64,000 bases of DNA from Brachionus rotundiformis (taxonomy: Eukaryota > Rotifera > Eurotatoria > Ploima > Brachionidae), in the NCBI GenBank assembly GCA_016802295.1, contig JAESIW010000138.1, forward strand, positions 381,904 to 445,903, in the 5' to 3' direction. The notes under the pieces were generated by a model. It worked only from the letters and a program-made list of their open reading frames with translations, did not search any database and was not told the DNA's origin. The position numbers and the translations under genes were made by a program. Positions within the stretch are counted from its first letter, which is position 1. Each line of letters opens with the position of its first letter. Positions 1 through 12,250 of the stretch are shown piece after piece.

Positions 1-1091
1 GTCAATAGAATAGAGCTTATTGAGCTTAATAGACCAGCTAGCATGTCAAAGAACTCATTGTGGAGAAACTTAACCAAATTGTCCAAGTAAATACTCAAGA
101 ATGATTTTAATATTTTTGCCAAAAAAGCACTCAACTTAATAACTTTGGCCGTGTCAAGATAAATGTTGTTTTTAAGTGTCATTTGACTTCCGATTGCGCT
201 GCTCATGTCCGAAACCTTGTCTGTCTCGTTCAGACTTAAGCGTTTTAATGAGTCTTTTATGTAGTTAAGATTTACATTTTGGTCTTCATAAATCAAAATA
301 AATATTTTTTTAAGTAAAAATTTTCCATTATTTTGGTAAAAGATGTCTGAATAATCATGGTTATTGAGTAAGATTTTGAATTTAACACAAAGCCTTGATA
401 TCATTTTCCAAACGAAAACATTTGATTTGGCATCCTTGAAATTTTTGATCAAATAAATTAAGAATTTAGTTAATTTTATTAAATTTTGTTTGTTGGTATC
501 TTCATTTAGATTAATAATTTTGCTTTCGAATAAGCTTGATGCCTTGATTAGTTGTGCACTGAGTCTGGCCTCTGGTCTGGTGTTCTGCTGCGATAAACAT
601 ATTCTTTGACTTGATTGTTTTTGATTTTTAAAATGATTACATAATTGTACAAATAGATAAAATGAGCTTAATATAAACAAATCGATTGACTCGAATTTTA
701 TCTGAGCTACACTTGAAGTTTTTGATAAGTAGTCGTATATAGAGTCGACCGAAGCAAGCAAAGTGGCTAGTTCGGCCTCAAAGTCACTTGGCGAATGCAA
801 GAAAAGTGAATTGGTGTCCGAATAGAGATGATGGCTGATGGTTTGAAAAAACTTTTCTTCATTTAAATGCTCAAATGAGTATTTGGTCAAGTAATTTGAG
901 CAAAATTTTCCAATAAGTTCAATTGTGTTTGAATCGTCCCCGGGTTCAGAGAACTTTTGTCCTAATGACCAAGTTTCCAAGTCATCTTCATTCAAGTCAA
1001 ACGAGACTGGTTCAACTTTTTTTTTATTCAATGAATCAATCAAGTCTCTTAGATAAAAAATTTGACTCTGACTGCGAGACACCTGAGACAT
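1..1091 (-). CDS. Unidentified helical protein, N-terminal part (cut by window edge)
   Basis: The minus strand is open without interruption from an ATG at 1091 to the window edge, 363 codons plus two bases. An in-frame TAA lies five codons upstream, so this is the first ATG of the frame. The protein begins MSQVSRSQSQIFYLRDL and is rich in Leu, Lys, Ser and Asn, with alternating amphipathic stretches. It has no signal peptide, no clear membrane span and no motif I recognise. The look is that of an alpha-helical repeat or scaffold protein, but that is only an impression. Its GC content and codon use resemble the other genes here and contrast with the AT-rich flank. No intron is needed within the visible part. 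The sense of the reading frame is well supported; the function is unknown. Confidence 0.7.
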   Translation of the reverse strand, partial: MSQVSRSQSQIFYLRDLIDSLNKKKVEPVSFDLNEDDLETWSLGQKFSEPGDDSNTIELIGKFCSNYLTKYSFEHLNEEKFFQTISHHLYSDTNSLFLHSPSDFEAELATLLASVDSIYDYLSKTSSVAQIKFESIDLFILSSFYLFVQLCNHFKNQKQSSQRICLSQQNTRPEARLSAQLIKASSLFESKIINLNEDTNKQNLIKLTKFLIYLIKNFKDAKSNVFVWKMISRLCVKFKILLNNHDYSDIFYQNNGKFLLKKIFILIYEDQNVNLNYIKDSLKRLSLNETDKVSDMSSAIGSQMTLKNNIYLDTAKVIKLSAFLAKILKSFLSIYLDNLVKFLHNEFFDMLAGLLSSISSILL

Positions 1092-4000
1092 TAATTTTCT
1101 TAGTTATCTTTGAAAATTATTAACTTATCATAAAATTTTAATATTATTTTGAAATTTAGTCTTGAATGTATGTATTGTATTAATAAAATTTCGAAATTAA
1201 ATTTTGTTAGTTTTATTTTAAAATTTATTAAATAAAAATATATAATAATGTAAAAATCAAATATTAATACAATTTACTGGAATATTTTTTGTATGTAACT
1301 TAATTGATTTATAAATTGGTAAAATTTTTAGCTTTGATTTTATCTTTTTAAATAAAGTAAAATTTATTGCTCGATACTTGATACCATGATAGTTTTTATC
1401 GTTTATGCATTTATGTATCTAGCTTTGAAACCAATAGCACTCTTGACCTCTATTACCACTTCATCCAATTTTTGAAAACTTGGCTACTTTTTTTTGAAAC
1501 TAATCTTTTCACATACTGTACATTTCCTTACATATTCCTTTGCATGGCCTATACTTTAATCCATTATGATAATTGTATCTTGGAATTGTATAATCAACCA
1601 AATTATTAAGTTATGAGGATTCAGCAATTCAGCAATGACCAATTTAATCGTTTCCGTATGATCACAAGCAAAAAGTTTTATTAACATTTGAGCTCATCAA
1701 GGTTTTGTTCTTGATCCCATTATGATTTATTAGCACATATTCAAAACGGATGAGAATAAGATAATATCAATTATTTATAGTTTTTGCCAAAGGCTGCAAC
1801 TTGACATTGATTGAATTCATAAGTGGTCTCATGACTGGTCAGTTCAACTTAATGTATAAAAATACATAATTATTCATTCTGACAGGAATTATGTGTTAAT
1901 ATTAAATGTGACATAAAATGGGATACTTTAACAAAATAAATCATTAATAAGTCTTTTTTGAAAAATAGATTTGGTGAAAAATTTTTTTCAGTAGCTTCCA
2001 ATAGATATTAATAAGATAAATGTTTATTTTTTCTTGAAAGACACCATCTGAAATATGGTATCTGTTCATGTTTACCATTGGTTGTTTTTTAGGCTTGATT
2101 AATAGAACAACAAAATAGATCTATTGAAAATATGGTCAAGTTACAATTTAGGACAGTATATGTTTCGTGAGTCGATAGAAAAATGTCCCTGTAGATACAT
2201 AGTGATAAAAAACTAGAATGGACTTCCGCAAGATTTTATCAATACTCTTATTACTATTATTTCTATTACAATAAGTTATAATAATAGTATTTAAAAAATT
2301 TTTTTTTTTTGATTTTTTGGATTTATCTGATTGATTTTACGATTGATTAGTGTATATTTTTTTGACATTAAAATTAGTGTCTTGATGCAATTATGTCATT
2401 GATTTATATTATTATCTTTTTTTTACACTTTTCAATTTTTAATGACATAACAATCTGGAATAGGCATCAATTTGCTTTAAAAAGATTTCTATCAGCAAAT
2501 GTAAGTAATTATGTAAGATCAATAGATTAAAAAATAGAATTTAAGTCCATTTTTTCCTCAGGTTACAATTTCCTATAAAAATCTCCTATTCCAAGCTAAT
2601 AAAAAAGCTTTTTTAGTTTTAAATTAATAGAAATCAAATGTCAATAATTAATTTAACATGACCATTGTTAATTATTGTATCTTATGAACAAAAATTTTCT
2701 ATTGAGTATTTTTTAAGCATCAATTTGAGAGCTTAGTCAAAATTATTTCAAATTAATTAATATCATTATTGAACTGAAAATACTCGGAATCAATCATTTT
2801 GAATCAAGAGAACTGAGCGTAGATCTATTCCAAATGTGCTTCATTCTCATTAACCTAAAGTTAGTAAAATTCAAATAAGGGAATTGTTAATAAAAATGGA
2901 AAATTTGTTGATGGTATTTTTTTTCAATGAATCAGCTTTTTTATGCTGATTTTAGAACAGTGAAAAATTTTTCTATTCCCTTAGAAATCCTCAATAAATC
3001 ATTCTTGGCCAATTTTAAACAAGCCAAATATATTTATTCAGTCAGCTAAAAAATCTGATTTAGTGCCAGTTTGTTCGTCAAGATACTCAACAATTTGTAG
3101 AGTTATATTTATTTTTAATTATCATAGTTAGAATTTTTATTTTAAATACTAACAATAAAAAAGAAATTTTACTTTAAATTTGTTTTAATAGAAGAAAGTC
3201 ATATCATATGTAAACAATTATTTAGTTAATATATTTGATAAAGAAAAAACTGCAATTTAGTTTACAAAATTTATTTATCAATTTAAATTATTTCTTATAA
3301 TCATAATAAAATCTAATCGATAGAGATCAAAAGCCTTTCCAACTTTTTTTTTTCAAGTGCGGAATTTTTATCTCTACAGCATTTTTCAGCAATTAACATG
3401 TGTATTTTTAATTAAAATTGACTTAAAATTAATTGTTCAAGATTAAGTATTTAAAAGCATTTCGGAAATTAAATCGGAAAAATCGATTTTTTAGGCAATA
3501 ATCAACTTAAAATAGCTTAATCTGACAAACGAAGTGATTTTGGAAAATTAATATAAACTTTTGAACGCGATTCTCAAGGATTTTAGTAAAAAAATAAAAA
3601 TAATAAATAAAAATGTCAACTTGGAAATAAATTCGTTTACATTTCATCTTTTTTTAATTAAAATATGATAAGCTATCTCATTTAAGTTTTGCATAAAAAA
3701 GACCGCTATCGATTAATTCAAAACCAATGGTGTGAATATTAAAAAGATTAAGTTTTATTAAAAAAGAATAAAATTTCTTATTCATTTATTAATCAAATCA
3801 ATATTTAAATGTTTTTCATTTATGACATAATTTTTTTATTCCAAATCGAATTATTGAATGTGATTACATAACTAGAAAAATTATTTTATTTAATTTTTTT
3901 TCTTTTAATTAGAAAATTTTAATTTAAAAATTAAAAATTTATTAATATTTGAATTTATGCTCTTAATTTCCTTAAGTAGTTATTGACGCTTTGAGAGAGC

Positions 4001-7000
4001 TGCTTAATTTCTGCTAGACTACACTCTAAAATTGTTCTTTATTGGAAAACATCGTCAATCACTTGGTTCAGTACCGAGTGGAAAAAAATTCACTTTTTTT
4101 TGCGCCAAACCAGTTCTCGGCACTGTTAAATGCTACTAGATGCGTGTTAGCGGCAGGGGTCAATTTCTAAATGAGTTTTTTTTTTATTAATTAAAAATTC
4201 AAACAAAGCCAAACAAACAAAATTAGAATCAGACCAAATTGATAAAAATGCATGAACCAGTATACTTGAACAAGTACACTCGGTAATCGACTCTATTTAT
4301 CGATTTTATTCAATATTGAACAAGTTAATTAATTATCTTGGTGCATTTAAGAGCTTTCGCTGAACCATTCTAAAATAGTTGTTCTTTAAATTTATCTATT
4401 TTATTTTATTAATTTATTATTTTAAATATTTTAAATTTTATCAAGCGAAAAGAATATTTGTTCCAGCCTAGAAAATTATGAAAACTCTCTTCCTGTTTGT
4501 TTTTTCAGTCCATCAATTCTTGTGTTTTAATCTAAAGCATTTGTTTTATAGAAAAAAAAGCTCTCAATCAAATTGAGGCATAATGAGAGTTTTAATGGTC
4601 CTCAAGGGTTTTTTTGAACCAATATCAAAACTATGGCCCATATAAACTATTTTAATTTCTAAAAAGACCGATTGATTCAATCTTTTTAATGTCTTGCGCC
4701 TAGTAATTTCACTGTCTTTCCAAAAAGATAATTCTAGTCTATAGGTTTAGTATATTTATCAGGTGAAACCAAAAAAAATAGCAAAAAAAACAAGTTTTTC
4801 AAAATAAAAATAAATATAAACAAATAGTATCATGCTGGCTTTTTAAATTAAGTCAGCTTAATCTAAATTTAATGACCAGCAGTCTGATTTGTTTGCTGAT
4901 AGAGAACATTCTTTCATCGAATGTTCGGCCTTTTTCGTGATTCGATCAAAACTCAATCAAACCTGAGACCTAAGTTAAGAATTATTCCAAAGATTAGTAT
5001 TGATTTTGCTCAGCGTTAAATTTAAAAAAATATAAATATAAATGACTGTGGGCTTTATATGTCATTTTTATTTAAATTAATTTTTTTGTGACAATTTCCA
5101 ACTATGTACTTTTTACTGTTTATTTTAAATAGTTCTAGCAGAACATATGCTGAATATAATCGTCAACAAGCACGTAACCAAAATCGTCTAAGTGTGTCGA
5201 CTGATTCAGCATAAAAGTCTTTGGACCCGCGGCAATTGTTAATCAAATTGCTCCGAGTTTAGTCAATTAATAAAGAGAACAGAATTTGCGTGTTCAATCC
5301 ATGGTTTTAGGAATACACGGGTGTCATTTATCACCTACTTAAATTTCAAGATTTTATGTATAGATAAAGTTTTGAAAGCATGTTCTTTCTCAAATAAGAA
5401 TAAAAATTTAACCAAGCTAATTTATTTTCCATCTCTATATAATCCATTTTAAAATAGATAAGTCGAAAAGGATTCCATTAATTGAATTTAATTCTAGAAG
5501 ACCTTCAATTCGGATTAGAGAGATATGGACCTTATTATATTTCATTAGTTTTCATTAGATTTAGAGATTTGAGCATTGTTTTTGATTAAATTAAATTTCT
5601 AATTATTTTGATAAGGAAAAGCTGTTCAAATTTTTAGAAATTTTTACAGCTTGATGAGCATGCCAAGTCTAGTTGAGTTTGTTTAAGTTATTTTGGCGAT
5701 AAGAAGAAGTCTTTGGCATTTAATGAGTTCTTTGTCTTGTGTAAATATTCGTTTGTAGCCAAGTGCCTACTGGAAATAAAATATCTTATACAAATATTTA
5801 TTAGTTTAATTGGCAAAAGTTTAATATTAGATTAGGTAAATCTAATTTTTTCTATGCCGCATAAGCTCATCTAATATTTGCTCTTTTTGAGTATTTTAGA
5901 ATACTTAAATTTAGAAATTTATGGCCAACTTTATCTTTTTTTTTAAGAGAGTGTTTTGATTGTAATGAGATCAAGATTTTTGGCTTTCGGAATGGATTTA
6001 ATTTCAAGCCTAATTAGGTAAATTAATCGGAAAATGCAGTTACGTAACCACAGACTTTGTCACTAGAACTAAATTCCATTATCTAGCCAAACTTCTTCAA
6101 GCACTTTTTGATTAAGACAGAATTTTATCTCTCAGGCCTTTAGGATAAACAATTTAGTTTCTTAAACAAAGTCGATCGGTGCCATAGATAAGAAGAGAAT
6201 AAGATAGAATTATTTTATCTCAATTATGGAATAAAAATTGGAATAATTTTGTTTTTTTTTTTTTTCAAATTTTATTCAATTAGTTAATATTCAATTAATA
6301 TGATACCAAAATAAATAAATTTCAATTTTGTTCTTAAATTGGTTATTTATTAAATGACAGATGACTTGTAACAATTATTAGCAATTTTTCATATTTTCTG
6401 ACATAGGATAAAATCGATACTGAATCATTTTGAATAAATAATTAGACTGATTCCAATAGAGATAATATTCTCTCATTACCTGAAAAATAAATATTGTAAA
6501 ATATAGAATTTTAATTAATTTTTAGGACGTCTAGTCTTGCTAATAGTGACACAAGGCTGCGCAATTAATTTGCTCAATTTAAATGAAAATTAATGAATGT
6601 TAAATTAAATTTAATTCTTTAAAAAACAAGTACTGACCCATATGATTGTTTCGTGCGTTTCTCGAACATTTTCGTCTTTAAAATTTGTTTGAACTCATCT
6701 TAAAGTTTATTAAGAAAAAAAATTTATTTAAGATCATGCGAACACTAATCACCTTTAAATAATTAAAATTTTAATTGAAAATAAATGCAGACATGACTTA
6801 AGCTAGACTAGAAAAATATTTAAGCAACTAGTTAAAGAAAAATTAAAATGGCTAGTTAGCTTAGACTACGTGTTAAAATAATACTTTAATCTAAGCTAAT
6901 TGAATTTTATCGATTTTCTTCCTGTTAAACAACCTTTGGTCTTAAATATCAAATTGCAGGACAATATCCCTTTTTTGGACTTAATTTCATTTTTTTGTTG

Positions 7001-7428
7001 TTTTTTTTTTAAAATGTCAATGATTAATTAGGCTCCGGACTCAAATAGTCCAGTCTTTTTATCTCATGTCAACAGAATGTAAACATTTTTTAAGTCTCTG
7101 GTGATTTAATGAGACGGTTTTGCCAATTCTCAGGGATATTATCTTTAGTGCTTGTATCGTGTGACTAAGATCTGATATCGTTTTAATTAGTTTTTGTTTT
7201 TATATGAATAATTTAAAGCAGAAAATCATTCAAGCGATTAAAACAAACTATTTTTGATTAATCTTTGAATTTTTTTTTCATGCGATTAATAATAATTGGA
7301 ATACTTCATTTAATAAAATCAAATTTGCATTTTTTTTAGAAAATAGTTGACCATTATTATCAACAAAATTGACTTATTGATAAAATGTTTCTTTCTAAAC
7401 TCAACTGCACTTATTAATTTCAGCTACA
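1092..7428. other. Intergenic, about 6.3 kb, no gene seen
   Basis: This stretch is very AT-rich, with many homopolymer runs and stops in all frames. I see no exon pair, tRNA or repeat array that I can support. A 45-codon open stretch near 5690-5830 on the plus strand has no usable start and no recognisable product. Confidence 0.6.
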
Positions 7429-10042
7429 ATGTGTCGGAACATATTTTTTATTTTTTTCAAAATTTTAGTATTTTATGGTAAGAAAATTAATAGCAAATAT
7501 AAAATATTTATTTATGATAGAATTTTTTGAAGCTTGTTGTGGACAAGGCTGCATTTTGCCATCATCATGGTCAGGTACATGGACAAATCAGCAGCAAAAA
7601 TTTGTCTTCAATGAAAAGACAAATTATATATTTAATTCAGCTACAGTCTCGAGCAAATACGAGTCTTTTCAGCAAAAATTAATAGATAAAAATCATTTTC
7701 TGAATAGAGGAAAGTGTATTAGTCAAAAAGACGAAAGATATTTTTTCTATAATAAGTAAAATAAAATTCTCTTGATTAATTTAAAAGCTATAAATTAACT
7801 TTATTTTGTTTAGAAGCGAAAAGTGCTTCAAATGTCTATTTATTATTCAGCGACATTTAAATGTAATTCAATTTAGAGAGAGTAAGTTATAAACAAAAAA
7901 ATATAGATACTTTGATAACTTATTCTGATTATAAAAGCTCATTGTGATGAAGAATTAAACAAATTTGAAGAATTATGTGACATGTTGACACCAGACTTGC
8001 CTTTATTGACCATGATACGGGGTAAATATTTGATACTAATCGTGACAAATTGAGCATGAACGAATATAAAACTTAAAACTAGTCACGTGTAAAAATATTT
8101 TACTAATCAATTTTATTTTACTTAGAAAATCCAATACCAGAAAAATGTCCTTTTACCGAATCGTACCAAATTTATTCAAAAAATAAAAGCTCAGTGAATC
8201 ACCCATCATTCGGGAATATTTATGTACCAGAGCGCAAACCATGCATTACCAGACCCGAGTCAGATATAATTGCCAAGTGTTCAGATAACACAATGTTGAG
8301 ATTGGATTTTCAATATTGTTTCGATTTTAACAAAGATCCCGGAAGAGATTTTAAAAGTAAAACAGAAGAGGGAATTAGCGCTAAATGCATTGCACATTGG
8401 AACGAAGGAAATTTAAATTATTTAATTATACAAGAATTAAAAAAACCAAATGAGGATTTGAATTTGAGTAAAAAATTCAAATGCATGGTTTACAAAGACC
8501 TAGATAGACCATTCAAGAACCAAAATAATAATATTCTCAATCCGAGCAATAATCTAATTCAATTAAGTCTAAGCGATGATGAGCTTTGTAGAGAGTTTTA
8601 CACCACTTCGGACGGGTCTAATAGCTTTACTTTGGCAAAAAGTTGGTCTAATCTCAAATTCAAATTTTGATATTTATTTTTTTGTTTAAGTTTCAAAGGA
8701 TAGTTCAAATTCAGACAATTTAAAATGCAAGTTTCCGAAAGTATTTAATAAAAAGTGGTCTAGTTTAGATCAAACAAAATATTTGTTCAAGACCCACTCA
8801 AAAATACTTCAAATTAAAAATTCTAATAGAAAGCACTCAATGGCCAATGTTGACAGTGTACAACACAAATTTGGATGCGTGGAAACATTGACAAAACATT
8901 ATATTAATAATAATGAAATAGACATAACTGACCAAAATGATTTTAAAAATTATGAATTACAATTTTTGATGATTAATTTGAATGAATGGTACTTTTGTGT
9001 TTAATATTTTTTTTTAGTTTGATAAAATTAAATTTTTGTATTTAAATTAAGTTCGTCGAAAAAAAAATGCCTATCTATATATTTTAGATCTAATTTTATT
9101 ATTCATTTAAAATATGGTAAAATTTTGGAAAAATATTTTTAAAAATTCTGAATTTTATTCTTGTATTTTTAAAGCTAATTACGATCCGTTCACTCAACAG
9201 TGTCAATATCAAGACATTATTTATGAGGATTTATTTTTTGGTAATTAAAAAATAATTTATTTTTGTGAATTTGACTTTAATGAGAATTGATTAATTAAGT
9301 TGATTCTACAATGGGGGTCGAGTGTCCATTTAGCAACCGTATTTATCAGCTATCTAGTGATAAGAAAGAACTTATGAGAAAAAGAAGTTTAGTTGGTAAA
9401 GAAAGTCAATTTAGTATGGTATTCGACGATGATTACAATACTGAACCAGAATGCGAGCATTTTCTCAAAATTGGTTGTAAATCCAAGGATTACACCATTT
9501 TCAAAAAGTGTAAATTCAATCTTGATGACAACAACCATCCAAGAACAAAAAGGGAAATAAATTCACCTTATTCATTAAAGTATTTTACCCATAACATCTA
9601 TTTTGGCTCCAAACTGCCCATAGTTGAATCCGAAACAAATCGAATGTGCCTAGCTGCGTGGCAAATAAATGAAAACAACGCTCCAGGTGAAGCAAATGCC
9701 TTTGCTGTTTTAAGCAAACAATTTAACTCACAAAATAATTCAATCACATGTTCTATTTGGGAAACCCGGGACAACCAACTACAAATCAAAGATGATTATT
9801 CATTTAAATCTTGTCTAAGTGGAGATAAAAATGGAAAATTTATCAAAAGTTATAAAAATTATTTTTCTAATGGATATTCTATATCAGCGTCGGCCATGAT
9901 TTCAAATAGACTAAACCGAGATGACCAAACAACGATTTTTGAATACTCAGGTAGTTGCTCATCAAATAAGTCGAATTCAATACGAAAACCGAATTTAAAA
10001 TTTTTCTCAATTTTATTATTTTTAATAATCAAATTTTATTAA
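7429..10042 (+). CDS. Secreted Cys-rich two-module protein, probably GPI-anchored (688 aa, 8 exons)
   Basis: Exons: 7429-7477, 7521-7755, 7814-7881, 7938-8021, 8126-8641, 8691-8996, 9175-9240 and 9300-10042. Phases close throughout. The start gives a hydrophobic signal peptide (MCRNIFFIFFKILVFY). The mature protein has two similar modules. Each starts with a C-x-x-P...W block (GCILPSSWSGTW; CKFPKVFNKKW) and continues into a CPF...Y block (CPFTESYQIY; CPFSNRIYQL) with many spaced cysteines. Module 2 contains a furin-like RTKR. The last 20 residues are hydrophobic after a Ser/Asn-rich stretch, which suits a GPI signal. The C-x-P-x-x-W-x-G-x-W start resembles the DUF7042-7045 group of uncharacterised invertebrate surface proteins; I offer that from memory of motif style. 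AATAAA lies about 110 nt after the stop. The donors at 8642 (GTTGGT) and 8997 (GTGTTT) are weak and are the least certain joins. Confidence 0.75.
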
Positions 10043-11370
10043 ATTCCAATAACAGTGTTTGTTTTAATTTCTATCTAAATTGACTAGTGCGTTTATTCGA
10101 GCCTTAATTTTTCTAATGTAAAATTTTAATTTTGTACATTTTGATCTAAATAAAACCTTTTGTCACAAGCATTTATTATTAATTAAGAAAAAAATTAGTT
10201 CTTTTAGCATTTGAATGCAAACAAATTTTTCTATTAAAAATTTAGCCTAAAAGAAATTTGTTCCTAAATGCTGGACATTTTTATAGAGCATATATTAACT
10301 TTTTAACAAATTAATTAATATTTGAATTTTTTCCAATGCAAGTAATTAGAGTAAAAAAAGGATGAGAAAGAAGAAGAAATCTTTAATTAAGAGTTCGATT
10401 TTCAATCCAAGTAATTATTTAACAAATATAATAATTAAGATTGAAAAGAAAAATTAACCAACTATTCTATTGAATTAATTTTTTCCTTCACACAAAATCT
10501 CACAAAATTTATTTTAATCTACAAGATTAAATTCAAATTTAGAAAATGAAATAATTATGCATATTATTTCAATAAAATAAACTTTTTAAGAAAGTATAAT
10601 TAGCTTTTTTCAAGTATTTTAAATAATTAGGAATATAGTATTCTTTTTTTAAACAGATGAAAAAATCTATTATTAGTTTTAAAAAACAACATTGGAAAAT
10701 TTCTTTTAACGAGCTGTTTTATTGTTTAATTTGTTTGAATGTTAAATTTTGATTTTTTTCAATGACTTCAATTAAAACCAAAAATAAAAAAATTTTGAAA
10801 AAATGATCTAAATAATTTATTGATAAAAAAATTTCTAATAACATTAATGATGCATTTTTACTTAAAAAAAAAAGAAAAACAAAGAAAAAATGAACATGAG
10901 CTAAAATGACAACTTCTTAATAAAAGTGTATCCTTGTTCAATTAATAAATCGTTACTTCAATGTCTATTAAAAAGCTGGCAGGTAGAATTAAGTTTCACA
11001 AAAAAGATCTTATAAAGATTTTATCACTAAATTGATCAATACATCGACAAAAAGAATTCTTTTAAATAGACTTTCGTTTTACCTGAAAAAAAAATTACAT
11101 CAATGAGATTAAATTGGATTAACTTTGGTTCTGGTACATAAAAAAATTACTAACAAAACTTCGTATCTTAAAACATAAAAAGATTTACATATTTCTGCAA
11201 AATTAAGATTTTTTTTTTATAGAATCGATTTTATCGATTTAAAAACGAAAATAAAAACAAAAACGAAAATAATCGTTTTTAGATAAGATATGAATCAATA
11301 GGCAAAAAGAAATTATCTTTTGTGTCCGATTCATGTCGAATAGCACCGTGTTTTAATCAGGAAATGTAAT
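10043..11370. other. Intergenic, no gene seen
   Basis: This is AT-rich spacer between two converging genes. It holds a probable poly(A) signal (AATAAA near 10149) for the left gene. The GATTTTATCGATTT tracts around 11220-11290 look like simple AT-rich sequence, and I see no coding exon. Confidence 0.6.
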
Positions 11371-12250
11371 CTAGCTGAAGCAAAGATTAAAGTTGTGCAT
11401 GGAAGAGATATGCTGGTGTTTGCCAGAGCATGGCCCCATTTTAATTGATGATTTTTTCAATGCTGGATTGATAAATGGATCAGTACTTGCGATTAAAATA
11501 CCTCCACTTGTATCCTTATTTTGTTCCATTTTGTTTTCAGCTGAAGTTTGCTTAATCATCGAGGATATGGAACGCTCTGCCCACCAATGTTCCATATCAA
11601 ATGCAACAAAACCATCTAAATGTGGGTACTGCTCATTTTCATCAACATGCTTGAGTGGACCATTTTGAGTCCCAATCTCGCTCGAGTACTTTTCCCACAC
11701 TGAAACATGGAATAAATTTTAATTATTAGAATGTTAATATGTAAAAAATTTCCAAATACTTGATTTAACATAAGAAATGCAAGTTAGGTCAACAGGCTCT
11801 TCAGGCAAGGTCTCTTTTTTTGCTTTCTTTTTGCCATTGCTGCTCTTGTCTATTTTTGCTTCATCATCATTACTTAAAAAAACATAAAATCTCAAATCTC
11901 TGGCTTAGTAGGAAAATAGTGGCTTACTATTGAAATGGAATAATGGTTGTGTCAGCTGGAGTTGCGTTGCTAGGTACCGAATTGTTGTTATCATCGACTA
12001 GGATAGAAGAGACGCTCATTACTGAGTTAATGATAGATTCAGGTGGTGAATAGATGGGCGATGTCTCTCCACTTGTCTTCTGGGACTTTGGCTCATTCGA
12101 GTTTAGGCTGAGGTTTGAACTGCTTGTCGAAATAGTGCTGCATACAGATGACGCCATATTGCTCGATGGAGCAACTACTTTGCGGCCACTGGAGATGTTG
12201 TTCAAGCCTAGCTTGAGACCTGATTTTTGGCTTTTGAATCGAGTGTACAT
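11371..12250 (-). CDS. Unidentified 254-aa protein with a conserved-looking WW-containing block (3 exons)
   Basis: Exons on the minus strand are 12250-11928, 11872-11760 and 11699-11371. The introns are 55 and 60 nt, and the phases (2, then 1) close to a TAG stop. The ATG at 12250 (AACGCCATG) is preceded by an in-frame TGA. A CAG/TAG-type acceptor lies 24 nt upstream, so a 5' UTR splice or spliced-leader site is possible. Residues 1-110 are basic at the start (MYTRFKSQKSGLKLGLNNI), then Ser-rich and probably disordered. A lysine patch (KKKAKKE) follows. Then comes a dense block with the look of a conserved domain, running VDLTCISYVKSMWEKY and later HLDGFVAFDMEHWWAERS, at about residues 135-190. 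The C-terminus is low in complexity. There is no signal peptide or membrane span. I do not recognise the family. Confidence 0.7.

Noticed and set aside
5690..5830. About 45 open codons containing GDKKKSLAFNEFF, reminiscent of an EF-hand loop
   Set aside because: No start, no convincing splice sites and no calcium-loop spacing; too short to support.
9598..9789. 63-codon minus-strand frame
   Set aside because: Shadow of the last exon of the secreted Cys-rich protein.
11393..11668. 91-codon plus-strand frame with an ATG
   Set aside because: It lies opposite exon 3 of the minus-strand gene, which has matching splice sites and phases; the plus frame has no partner exons.
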